Below, piece by piece: positions 24,401-34,794 of a stretch of 60,000 nt of DNA; within the stretch, counting starts at the first letter, position 1; the number at the start of each line of letters is the position of its first letter. This stretch comes from Nematostella vectensis (lineage: Eukaryota; Cnidaria; Anthozoa; Actiniaria; Edwardsiidae). The notes below the pieces were generated by a model. The model did no database searches, was not told where the DNA came from, and saw nothing but the letters and a program-made list of their open reading frames with translations. The translations under genes and the position numbers were made by a program. Where the stretch lies: contig NC_064048.1 in NCBI RefSeq assembly GCF_932526225.1, positions 1,915,340 to 1,975,339 on the forward strand, read 5' to 3'.

Positions 24401-25195
24401 CTTTAGGCTCTGGAAGTTGATGTTAAATACCTTCAGGCCTTGTTTATGGCGTGGTCGTGAGCTCTTGCGAGCATGTTCCAACACAGAACTCGTAGAGGAA
24501 TTTCTTGGTGTAGTTTTAGCAACTGGGGACGAAGTTTGACTTGGAAGAAAATTGAAGGAGTTTGAGAGCTCCAATGTTGAAGCGCTTAACAGAGTCTCAG
24601 AGAAATTGGAAGCGTCACACTTGGGGCAAAGCCATAGGCAGGACGAATTTGCCAAGGACTCGTACGATGGTATGCTAATGTCCATACATTTCGCATGGTT
24701 CCAAATGTTACACGAGTCACATTGAAGACCACGTTGGTTTGACTTCACAGGCTTCTTGCATAGGCCACATGGATATTTCCAAGCTGGTCCTGGATTAAGG
24801 CTAATGTCTCCACAGAGGAGAAGGAGACCACATAGTAGTCTTGCACGTGTTGGAGGAGAATCCAAGATGGCGGAACCAGGCCGACCATTTACTCTTATTC
24901 TTCCAGAAAACGAGGTTAAAAATGCTTCTTGGCCTACATATTGTTGATAAATCAGTCCTGGGTGTATTAAAAAGTTTTTGGGACTGTCAAAGTCCAATTT
25001 AGAACTTAAAAGAAGGGCTAAAAACAAAATTTCAAGCGGAGCTTCGAATGGACCAGCCATCCCGCTGGTAGGTCGCCGTAAACCCCACTACCCCCTCCCC
25101 GGTTATAACGTGCGGGAACAAAAACAAACCATAGCTCGCATTTGATTGGTCAGCATTCACTTCCTGTCTCTCATTCCTTTGAATTTTCAACTCAA
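21417..25195 (-). mobile_element. CR1/L2-type LINE, near full length
   Basis: A minus-strand LINE with one intact 1144-aa ORF (25060-21626), about 135 bases of 5' leader, a 3' UTR of about 200 bases and a tail of AGTAGA-type repeats at 21420-21441. The 26-mer beginning AGGAATGTAGAAACGGT is found at 21391-21416 and 25196-25221 with one mismatch and is the likely target duplication; weaker matching extends further upstream with an indel. A sequence containing CGGTTATAACGTGCGGGAA occurs both inside the leader (about 25098) and just outside (about 25230), so the exact 5' boundary is open. Confidence 0.88.
21626..25060 (-). CDS. LINE polyprotein: 2A-like motif, PHD finger, endonuclease, reverse transcriptase
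   Basis: 1144 aa from the ATG at 25060. Residues 8-20 are hydrophobic. Residues 75-92 read LLCGLLLLCGDISLNPGP, a 2A-like signature with S in place of the usual E. Residues 98-148 are a PHD finger with C4-H-C3 spacing (C98, C101, C114, C117, H122, C125, C145, C148). An APE-type endonuclease follows (NFQSLKNK, GTETWLNPS, LGGDFNLGG, GDHGCVEIQ), then a reverse transcriptase (PDKLPTRILKE, NYRPVSLTS, HGFRKRRNCETQ, DFSKAFDRVPH, SGVPQGTVLGPLLF) with catalytic FADD at residues 869-872. The C-terminal region has the LGVIRRNF...RPKLEYA block. There is no stop or frameshift, so this may be a recently active copy. The PHD finger is shared with other CR1/L2-like ORFs and could bind chromatin at the target. 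Confidence 0.92.
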   Translation of the reverse strand: MAGPFEAPLEILFLALLLSSKLDFDSPKNFLIHPGLIYQQYVGQEAFLTSFSGRIRVNGRPGSAILDSPPTRARLLCGLLLLCGDISLNPGPAWKYPCGLCKKPVKSNQRGLQCDSCNIWNHAKCMDISIPSYESLANSSCLWLCPKCDASNFSETLLSASTLELSNSFNFLPSQTSSPVAKTTPRNSSTSSVLEHARKSSRPRHKQGLKVFNINFQSLKNKNCEFQAFLATESPDIVIGTETWLNPSVKTCEFFPSNYSVFRKDRPDGYGGVLLAVKDLSCHELYELNSDCETVWIKVSINRRKHVYIGAFYNPDSSCEALDELDRSLSKLQRKSGNSVIYLGGDFNLGGDICWETNTIARGSRHVTACEKLLEMCSIYSLEQVVDKPTRGDKILDLLFTTNSTLVDSVHVKPAMGDHGCVEIQTLVTPKLARPIRRKIFLYSKGNFVDMKRDLLEFSSVYFTNFTVRSLQENWDMLKGKLSSLMEEYIPAKMSSSRYNLPWFTHNLNKLKRKVQRLYNTQKRTGLESDKRKFRQTRKAYRYKLNKSYGDYINNLLGSSQREQPKKFWRFVKSKRQDNMGINLLHNQHNIAVSNSLDKANVLNGYFFSIFTKEESSTAPSLNPNSSSQEMGKIIVTSNGVQKLLNSLDSNKAGGPDKLPTRILKELSQELAPLYTQLFQQSLDQGKLPMDWKIANVVPIFKKGKRSSPNNYRPVSLTSVTCKILEHVICHHVWQHLEQHGILSDFQHGFRKRRNCETQLIITCHDLVSAINQGKRVDAFILDFSKAFDRVPHRRLLYKLSYYGIRGSLLTWMEDFLTQRSQCVTLEGATSSQCSVTSGVPQGTVLGPLLFLLFVNDLPLNISSTIRLFADDCLLYRTIDGSNDSLALQNDLDALNRWERDWQMAFNVEKCHTMCFSTSRAKIPDHPYILNNRILERVYHHSYLGVLLSGDLKWDKHIAQITSSANQTLGVIRRNFRTASVDCKSKLYCSLVRPKLEYANSVWYPHLQKDKHRLDMVQRTAARVCYNNYLREPGVVTNMLRELEWPSLEGRRTLSRMSMFHQVVYGTVDIEGEPFLVPMDRPSRNGNSKRFHRTHSKRNQHANSFFPWSINFWNNLPGSITNIKEKGKFKEKLQQHLIDNGQWF

Positions 25196-25303
25196 AGGAA
25201 TGTAGAAACGGTAGAATCCGATCTCCCTACCGGTTATAACGTGCGGGAATTAAAACAAACCAAAGGCCGAGGCGGATAGCGAGTCTCTTTATAGCAAAAC
25301 AAT

Positions 25304-25546
25304 TCAAACTTTATCAAATATCTGGTTATAGAACATGCTAGACAGTCCTTGAAACAACCATGGCCAAAATACTCGGTTATACACATCTTTTAGTGTGGGT
25401 CTTTCGCCGACGGTGTGTGCATTTGTGTGAGTAGAGCGTCCCTCCGAATTTCGCGAACGAAAAGAGTCTTCCACAAAAGCCGCCTCGCTTTCAGGCACAG
25501 TATACCGCAGACCTCTGAGCATCGCAGGCTTACGCGTTTTCGACAT
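25304..25546 (-). CDS. Possible small protein or first coding exon, 80 aa
   Basis: The ATG at 25546 opens 80 codons containing RKPAMLRGLRYTVPESEAAF and DVYNRVFWPWLFQGLSS. Composition looks protein-like, with aromatic residues near the end, but I do not recognise it and see no strong splice donor at its end. It lies just upstream of the LINE insertion on the same strand, so downstream exons could have been displaced. It may equally be chance. Confidence 0.25.
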   Translation of the reverse strand: MSKTRKPAMLRGLRYTVPESEAAFVEDSFRSRNSEGRSTHTNAHTVGERPTLKDVYNRVFWPWLFQGLSSMFYNQIFDKV

Positions 25547-25852
25547 GGATAGATAGACTTATAGGAAATGTAAACCTAGACTCGTGCTACCACATGTAGC
25601 CCGATTAATTAGACGTTCTTATAAAAAAAAAGAGTATACGTATCGCTGTTCGCAGCGCATTCCCGAGAACTCAAGGCGTCATGGTCAGAGGCGCGATAAC
25701 GAGGCGGAACAAGGCCGGCGGAGGGGGAGGGGTTAGGAGGCGGGAGGAACGCCCTTCACCGCATTTTTCTCGCGCCTCCTGAAAACTGACCCGGACGCCC
25801 TGACCCGAGGATGTTCTCATCAAGACCAACAAGTAAACGACATATTTTAGCA

Positions 25853-25858
25853 TTTATT
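25853..25858 (-). terminator. Candidate polyadenylation signal of VDAC
   Basis: AATAAA on the minus strand, about 240 bases after the VDAC stop codon at 26097. Confidence 0.5.
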
Positions 25859-26096
25859 AGGTTGACCAAACGGCTGAACAAACTGGAAAGACCTTGCACA
25901 CACAGCTAGATACATACGCATACACCCGTCGGCTCCTCCCCAGCCCGAGACTAACCTCTGGTAACCACCATGTACTTAACGATTACCTGCCTCACGAGAC
26001 CATTACAAATTCAAAAAGCTGGCGCTTAAAGGGTAAATGGTAGAACAATTGGAGATGACTCAAAACACGCCGGCTCGCACCCTTGGCTACGATTGT

Positions 26097-29000
26097 CTAA
26101 GCCTCCATTTCAAGAGAGAGCCCAAGTTTGTGTCCTCCTTGGTTCAGGTTCTTAGTGTCGATATGCGAGGAGACGGTGGCCTTGATGCCATCACGAAGCC
26201 TCTGTGTGTACGCAAGACCTAGGTGGCTGTTGTTGTTCACCTTAGCCTGAAAAAATGTAAAAGCAAACGAGTTTCAGGGGTTTTAAAGTTTCAGAGTAGG
26301 CGGTGGAGATTGATAAGTAGGTGGTGGAAGTTATTTAGTTTTATTAGTTCAAATAAAACTTAAATCAACTGCTTTTTAAAAAAGGAGCATGCACTCGTCA
26401 GAAAATAGCTGCGCCGGGGCCTAATGAAACCCCTGAATTTGGTATTTGATACATCAATTATCAACAGATATGCTACGGTAGGAATGTGCCAGGGGTTTAA
26501 CACTTGGTCTACTCACCCTAAGGGTGGTGTCCTTGTCCACGTCATACTTGCAGCCACCCTGGAAGGAGGTATTGCTACTGCCAGTGGCCCAGTTGAGTTG
26601 AGCAGCTACCTCAAGGTTCTTGCTTATCTAGAGAAACAAGAGAGGAAAACCTTCATTACTCAAATACTAGCCATAACTATGGATACAGGCCCGTAACAAG
26701 GGGGGTGCAGGGGGTTTGGAAGATCCCCTCCCCCTCCCCTCACCTTCACCCCCTCCCCCACACCCAACCTATTCGACTGAAAGGTCAACTCTAATTACGA
26801 AAATTACTTATCGCTACTATTAGGACAAGCTTCCTAAGAGAAAAAGGTCTGCTTTATGGGTAAATGAACTCTCCTGTTCAAAATCTTGGCTGCAGGCCTG
26901 GGATGCACTGTAAATGCGTGTCTCAATTCTCTAGGCGGACACTTAAGCCTGTGGGTTCTAAAAGCACTTTTAAGCATCTCACCTGGTGGTAGATTGAGCC
27001 AGTAAACTTAGAGGCATCATTGCTGAAAATGGAGCAGATAAGTATGTCTGTTATAAATTTATCGTCGCGGTCAGTAAATTAATACTGTATACTGTATAGG
27101 TACTGTACTACTGACTGTTTTATCAAAAACAACTTCAAGATGCTGCAGTAACAATTCTACAAACCCCAGGAATAAAAGTGAAAATACTACTGACTATCTC
27201 AAAAGGTCTTCAACTACATGTGAATGCAAAACTGAACAGTATGAAAAAATAATAACCTTGAAACAGTAAGCCTAAAAGTTAGAGATTGGACCCTTAAATA
27301 CTCTATAAGAAAAAAATAGTAGCTGTGTAAACTGTTATTGCAATTGACTTCATTCCACTTACACAGCAGAGTGAATCTGAAAGTCCTTGGCACGGTAGCC
27401 AAGGGAGAAGTTGTTGGCAATGAGTTTAGACTTGGAAGTATCGTATGCGACCTGGTAGCCAGCATGCCATCCTTCATACCTGAACACAAGGAAAACATTC
27501 ACATGAGGTGAGAACATCTTTACATTCATTATAAATCAACATTCACAATAATTTACCTGAGAGAATGCACAGATGGTATAGTGAGAACTACACATACATA
27601 CTGTACATGCAAGACATCATTTTCAATTTTTTTTTCGTTTCTAAAACTTTGCATTTTCAATCAATGACCTAGCAAGGGATAATTTCCAATAAATCATCAA
27701 AAGAACAACATGTTACTTACCCTACCACTGCAGAGCCCTGGACAGTGGGTCCAGCAAAGTCAAAGTCCACATCACCAGTGGCATGCAAGTAATCTTGCTT
27801 GTAGGCAGTCTTGATCTTAGCAGACTTCTTTCTGAATATTGAGCATTGAACCATTTATTATAATAAAAAAAGTATAGATTGCGATACAGCACAGATACAA
27901 CAAATCTTACCCAGTGTTGGGGGCAAATGTGGTGTCAAACTGAAGCTTTAGACCCTTGGCAATCTGCAAGAGAGAGTTGGGTTAATGCATGTTAGATTGT
28001 CTTTAGCAGGGTTTTAAAATATATATAGAAGCTAGTCAAATGAAACTTCTGCCACAAAAATTCAGCTTTACATAAGAATCTGTTAATCTGAATACCTAAG
28101 CCTTAAATTCGAACACTATAATTTTAGTGTTATATATAATTATATAAAATATTATATTATTAAATATAATTACAGTGTTTTTTATAACACTATAATTTTT
28201 AATAGCTGCATTAGATGCAAAACTCTGCAGATCGAGATGAAAGATTCAAGCTGGTTTATTTACATCTGATAGAGAAATTCTACGGTACTATATTCTAGTA
28301 AACTTTTGCAGCAAAACACAAGGATTTCACTTCCGAGTAATATTATAAACTTCATACTGTATGGAACAAGAAAGAGATTTATATTTTGTAGAATACCATG
28401 CTTAAACTTTGCTGAGTTAGATGCTAATGCCTAGAGCTATATTCAATGCTAACAAACGCATTTTGGTTTTCCTTATAATATGACATCTAAACAAAGCCTA
28501 GTCAGAATGAATATCAATAATAATTACTTTCATTTTTTGAGTCTAGATTTTAATATAACCATTTGGTTCATCAAAACAGCATGTGCATGTTTAGTAGATG
28601 TTAACAGCTATACAAAAGAACTCACCTGGTCTTCAACAGTAATTTCCGAGCTCAACACATTGTCTGTAGTCCACTTCTCGGAGAGTGAGATACCTGTAAT
28701 GATGCCGGAGTATAAGTAACTGCATAAGCTTATCAAGAACAGTATACAGTGAAACACATAAATGCATTACAGTAACAATTATTCATCAGTGCTTTTGCCA
28801 AAAATTGATTTCGTTGTTTAGGAAATGGTGGATGATTTGGATTTAAAGCACATCTTCCAACCCATATTGGTGTGTTAGAGGGCAATGTACACCAGTATGC
28901 ACACAATACCAAGCCAAACACAGCATTTACTGTATTTGGCTAATTCAAGTGAGTACAATAGCTGAGAGGTAGCGCATGTTCAATAAAAAATTGGCAATAA

Positions 29001-29928
29001 AGTATCAGATTTAAAATGTAAACAAAAAGATGCATTGATCAACATTCTCTCAGGCCTATCTCAACTTTTGTTTAGATAGGCACAAGAAAGTAGCACAATA
29101 TTATTCAATCCTTACCATAATCACTGTATTTGTACTTTGTTTCTAGGCTTCCAAAAACTTTGCCAGTGTCATTCATTGACGAGCCGGCTGTCTTGAATTC
29201 CTGAAGTGTAAATACCAAATTTAGAAAAGAGTATTTTATTTGACACATATAAATTTTGAGAGGTAATTTTCATAAAAGTCTAATTCTAATTGGATGCAAG
29301 TGGAGAGATAAGTTGCAACAATTAATTTCAAAATGTCCATAGTTTCTAAATTTAACAAAAAAGTTTTAGTTATAAAAGGAAAAAATCTTAGTGTTGAAAA
29401 TGATTCAAATAGAGATACAATTTCTAGCCTGTTAATTACAGTGTAGCAAGATCAATATAAGTTGTAACATGCTTACCACTCCATTCTTAGTTGTTGTCTT
29501 CAAGTCTACTTTGACACATCCAAACCCTGTAAAACAGCAAACATTGAGTATTACACAATAAGACCACACACACAATGAGTTGTTCTATAAACCCCTATTT
29601 ATGCATATAAAATTGCACTCAGAGAATCCATGTGTCCTTACCTGCAGTGCTTCATGGTTATCAAATGAATAAGCAAATAAAAATGTTTGTAAACATTCAC
29701 ATGACTTTCAGAGACTAGGATTCAGCCATTCATACATTACCCATGAGCCAGTGCGAATTATGACACATGGATTCTTGAGTTCAAAAAGTAGGGATGATAA
29801 TAAAAACATTACAACAGATTTAATCCTGTACATATAAAAAAACTGTAGCCTCACTTACCATAGCCCTTTCCAAAGACATCTCTGGCCTCCTTGCCCAGAT
29901 CTTCATACTTGACTGGCGTCTTCGACAT
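26097..29928 (-). CDS. VDAC: Voltage-dependent anion channel (mitochondrial porin), 284 aa
   Basis: Ten coding exons join in frame: 29928-29859, 29526-29477, 29200-29116, 28693-28626, 27963-27911, 27831-27721, 27479-27363, 27022-26983, 26627-26517 and 26246-26097 (855 nt with stop). Every junction has GT-AG ends. The product starts [20 protein letters not shown], the N-terminal helix of VDAC, and shows [47 protein letters not shown] and the C-terminal [13 protein letters not shown], all family hallmarks in the right order. Length fits the 282-284 aa norm of the 19-strand barrel. E74 sits where human VDAC1 has E73, the residue linked to hexokinase binding. VDAC passes ATP, ADP and other metabolites across the outer mitochondrial membrane. 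The acceptor CCAG abuts the ATG, so the leader is in a separate exon. No defects are seen. Confidence 0.97.
26687..26760 (+). repeat. Possible terminus of a short transposon (VDAC intron 8)
   Basis: CAGGCCCGTAACAAGGGGGG followed by GTGCAGGGGG and a C-rich tract. The start resembles the 25-bp repeat unit at 17.66 kb. No second terminus was identified. Confidence 0.3.
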
Positions 29929-31881
29929 CTGGATAAAGGTTCATAAAAACATTTAATGCTTAATAGTTATAACAAAGGCATCATCTCTGATAACTAAAAA
30001 TATAAAGGGAATAATCAAATACATAATATACCAATATTTTGTTGGGAAATATGAGAGAAGCTAAGGAAATATAATTCAATTTTAACATTCAAAAATCAAC
30101 AAGTATATAAAAATGCTGCAAAGATACCACTGTTTTGAGGCATAATATCAAAATGTATCAAGTATCACATGATATCACACCAGAATTTGAAGGATTAGTT
30201 TTTCACAAAGAGTGGGGAAATATTAATCATATGACAATAGAATATAGAGTTAAAAATAAATCAATTTTACCTTACACTGGCAAATGTTTATGCTTTTAGT
30301 TTCAGCATTAGAGAATATGGCTTGTTTTTGAAGTGTTGGTACAACTGGCTTAGAAAAGTGGATTTAATGATTTGCCACCTGCATACCACAAAATTTAACT
30401 GGTATCTATTAAAATATTCTCAAAGAAAGGAATATTAGTTGTTTGCCAAAGACTATGATGTCAAAATTAGTAAAACCACTTCAACTACTAAATTCTTGAC
30501 AACAAACTCCATGTTAGTATTTGAATAAAATGATGTGTAAATGTCAAATGAAAGAGAATTTGAAAAAAATTGGAGCGTTTTATTTTTAATTGAAAAAAAA
30601 TAATATATGTTCAAAATTGAAGCAGAAAACTGGCAACAATATTTTTTTGAATTAAACAATTTTCTAGCTATGGTTAGCTATGTAAATACTCAGGGAAGTC
30701 AGCTGATACATATGAAACCTGCAAAGTTATTTCACAAATTCCAAACAATGAAAAATACGACTTTGGTGGGTTTCAAATGTGTACTGTACAGTAGAAAGAC
30801 TCAAGGAAACAATGAAAAATGACAAATAAATATCAAATCAAATGAAGACATCAGGTAAGAATAGCTCGAATTTGCTTGATGATGTGGCAGATAAGAAATT
30901 CAGACAGCATTTTGCATCAGAATCCATTATAAAACCGGAACAGACGCCCAACGGTCAAAGCATGTGTGGATATTACACAAGTACAACGTGGGACATGCTT
31001 TATAGCACGCCGGCGTACTTCATACAATAGCACACAGCATTTCCTGCAGATAGCTAGATCTTGTCAATAAATACAAGCTTGTAGTGGGTGTTAGCTTTAA
31101 ACGACTGAAGAATATAACAAAGTAAAGGAAAGGCAGGAAAATGAAAGGCACGCAAACCGGTTATGTAAAAATCTTCAAGCACACGTTTCGGTTACGGTTT
31201 GAAACTAATGACTGAAAGACAGCAAAATCTGAACGGAAAATAAAATCAAAGCACAGAGCAATGATCTTAAATATGCAATACGGGTTATTAAATGGTTATA
31301 CTAAGGAATTAATGAGGATTGAGGGTAAAAATACATACTTTTTCGAGCCGGTTTTGCACACTCCAAGACACTGTTCGCCTCACTGCTGACCGTGATAAGC
31401 GGGGGGACTGCGGACGGATCTCAGGGGCTGGCTTCAGCCTCCCACGGTAAATACACCACAGGGGTACCCAAACAAAGGGTTCTTACTCATAATGACGAGG
31501 CAGAGGCGCTCCCGCGATGAGAAAAAATATTTGCATAAGGCAGGAACAAAACGCCACCTTGTTCATACTGTACGTCACAAAAGCGACCGCTGATTTAAGA
31601 TTCACGATTTGAACTCTTACCAGAACGAAGTGAAAGGTAGGAAAGTAATTTTGGACATACCTCACGTTCCTTCCTCAAAAACACACTTCCTCCCGCTTAA
31701 TCGCGCTCAAATCACGGCGACATCCTCACAGATAGTAAGAGTTCGAATCGTGAATCTTGAAAAAGGGTTCGACACGAAGACCTCAACGGTTGCGAAAAAT
31801 ACGGAAAAATACGGTGAAGGAGACCACTAAATTAAATCGATCTTAATTATCTTAATTAAACCCTGTAAATAAATGACTCAC

Positions 31882-31980
31882 CTTGATTTTAAGCGGCGAA
31901 GAGATCCTGAAAATAACAGCTAGCTGCAAAACGTCTTCACAATTCAAAGAGTTTCACAGCAAATTTCTCCGAAATCTTGG
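31882..31980 (-). other. VDAC: Probable non-coding first exon of VDAC
   Basis: On the minus strand CTTAAAATCAAG is followed by a strong donor GTGAGT at 31881-31876. A leader exon is needed because the first coding exon begins exactly at its ATG. The 5' limit is not visible; 31980 is a guess. Confidence 0.5.
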
Positions 31981-32135
31981 GGTAAGTCGGCAAATGAGTT
32001 TGTCAAGATTGACCTTAAAGAGGAACTGCAAGCTAAATACAGCCAGGGCTTATACTTAGGTGTAAAAACAAAAAATACGCTTACTGTAGGTGTTTTCGCG
32101 CGGTTATAATTCGTTTTTGAGAAATTCGACGTTTC

Positions 32136-32146
32136 GCCGCCATTTT
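32136..32146 (-). promoter_or_regulatory. YY1-like element upstream of VDAC
   Basis: The minus strand reads AAAATGGCGGC, close to the YY1 consensus (AAGATGGCGGC), about 200 bases upstream of the proposed leader exon and in the VDAC direction. A role is inference. Confidence 0.35.
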
Positions 32147-32149
32147 CGA

Positions 32150-34790
32150 TGTTTTGCTCGTCAGCGCATATGAATAAAAAGGCGCTTTAATAAGGCCAGA
32201 GAACACGCAAAAAGTAAACATAAAAACAACACTAGACTACACACGTCTTTTCAACAAGTTGTTTTTCTAGTTTTCACTAATTGTATTTTCGCCCTATGTT
32301 TACTGTAAATATCAATAGTTACAAATAAAGAGCTAGGGCTACCTGTGGTAGAAACACTACTTGAAAATTTAGCTTTTCATCAATAGCACCAATATGAAAC
32401 GATAATAGGAGGACCTGTGCCTACTTACTTAGGACATATAAATATTTCATTATTCATTTTATCAGCGCTAACACGAGAGAGGAAGGAATGTCTATGCTTT
32501 ACCCGTAATGTGTTGTTGCTTGATTTGTGCCTTGGTGTGTCTTTCACGGTTGAGCTCTCATCAGTGAGTATAAACAAATAATCTTGTCCACAGAGCGTTT
32601 TTCTGCTTTTTCAGAAAATCAAGGCCTCTTGCCCTAAGCATGATTATACGCCACCTCAATGTGTTTGGAAAAGTCTTGACCATTTCTTATTTCACGCGTT
32701 TGAATTAAAAAAAAACCAGAGAGCAAGATGGCGTTCGTGAGCTAGCAGACGGACATATGTCACCATGGAAACGTTAGCAAAAAAACGAGTTTGGAGCTTG
32801 CAATTTTTTCGGCGGGAGCACGCGTGTTATTGGAAGCACTGTAAAGCTTGGCGTTTTTTTCCAAATTATCTTGTATCTTTTCTGGCATCTAGCATTTGGG
32901 CATATGGTTACTAATAGCAAAATTAAGGTTTATAATTTCCAAGATAAATTCATTATTTCATGAAGTCATGGCCTTAATTTCTGTGTTCTTATCAATCCGA
33001 AAATTTTGATTTTGTATTCTTTTCATACTGTACTTTAAATAACAGCATATCAGCTAAAATCACTTCTAACCGTAGTGTGAGATCTCAGCAAGGGACTCCA
33101 CATGAATAATTATTGTTCAAGTTGTGATTGATTCTGGTTTACATATTTTGCTTGTTTTACTCATTGACTCCAGGTTATTTTTTAACAAAATCTACAAAAA
33201 ACAGACCACAAACAGATACTCCCCCCCTTATTTTGAGTTTTTACAGCGTGCCAAAGTAAGATGCCCAACAGTTTTGCAATCTCATCTCATTTCTCATCAT
33301 TTTTCGTGATTGTTCCTTAGTTGATGGATGCTTGTATTTTTAATGGGATACCTGTGGTAGCCCTGTTATAAAATGCAGCTTTTTTGTCTTTCCTAACATC
33401 AGGGATCATTGCCCAATGTCCAGGAAGCCCATGCGTCAATCCCTTGTGTGTCCCTTCTTTAGTATACTCATTCCGATCTTACATAGGCCTTTTTCTTACA
33501 CGAAGTGTCTTGCCTACCGTTCTAAGTCATTGCAATGACTTGTTACCAGAATAGCTTCTGTATAATTTAAAACTGTGTCGTAGCCATCTTGATTTTGAGA
33601 TTCCAGCTCTTAGATCCATGTTATTTGTGCAGGTGAAGGGCAGATTCACGATTTCATTTATGCATATTTTATCATACTGTAGCCTCAATTTCTAACAAGT
33701 AATTGTGCAAAATCGTCTCAGCTTGGATAGATTTCGCTGTATTTACTCGTGATAATACATTTGCGACCCAAAGAGACCAGAGGCACGTGAAGCTCCAGAT
33801 AAGAATTATGTGCTGCTTGATTTGGACACTTAAAGTTTACATCAAGACATAATTAAATGTGCTCTGGACACTCATGAATGGACTCGAGGTATTTACCTTG
33901 ATTGCTTATCTAATTTGAAGTGCAAGTAGTTTGAAACATGGAAACAGGTGTACTCTGTGAGGTTCATGTAGTGTGGTTTTTTGTTGTTCAAATTGACTGC
34001 CCCTGAGACTTAGAAAAAAATCCAGTATTTTGCTGGCGGGTCCCTAAAGATTACAAAATGCAATTAAGGAACGAGATGTCGAGACGAGTGCGGATTCCGA
34101 GAAAATTTGTGAATGTAAATCTAGAGAAGCACAGGTTACCGCAGGAGAGCGGCTTTCAATGGTAGTGGATAAGAAAGTGCGACGCAGATGACGACAATGT
34201 TTCAAGTTTCAAGCACATATACGTGCGATCTTTGCGCGGATGCAGAAACCACGCACATGGGACTCATGAAGGTAGAAGCCAAACATTGGTGGAGATGCAC
34301 TTTATGGTGATCAGCGCCTGGAGACGCTTTTACAGCGAGTGACAGAAATAGCAACCTTTACACAAATAATTATCTTAAGAAAACCCATAAATTTAGACCT
34401 CCATAAAAAGTGTCCAATTTTTTTGTCCTGTTGCGCGCGCTATTTTTGCTAGAAAACGGCGACATTTAGCGCGCGCGGGTAAGTTTTATGTGTGCTAAAT
34501 AGTCGTTCTAAACAAGCTATAACTTTCAAAATATTGTCATCATAACTTGTTTGAGATATTCATTAGAAATGTTTTGAATATAGCCATCTCAGACCTCACT
34601 CTAACTCTAGTTATTCGCACTATTTGAGTGCACTATCAGTTTTTATTTTCTTTAAAAAAGTGCTATGCAGGCTACAATAGATTTATTATGTACATACAAT
34701 AAGCCAGGTAAAATATTGATCTGTTGTCAAGGGGTTTCGATAATCAATTGAACTCGCAGTCTGTATAATGCGCGCTATTTGTTTAGTGCA
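32150..34790. other. Intergenic, no gene seen
   Basis: AT-rich sequence with no exon that has convincing splice sites or homology on either strand. A GCGCGCTATT...CTAGAAAA stretch near 34.43 kb resembles bases near the PLE 3' end but is too short to call. Confidence 0.5.
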
Positions 34791-34794
34791 TTCT

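Noticed and set aside
34425-34490. Possible PLE remnant (GCGCGCTATT...CTAGAAAA)
   Set aside because: Match to the PLE 3' region is too short and interrupted to separate from chance.
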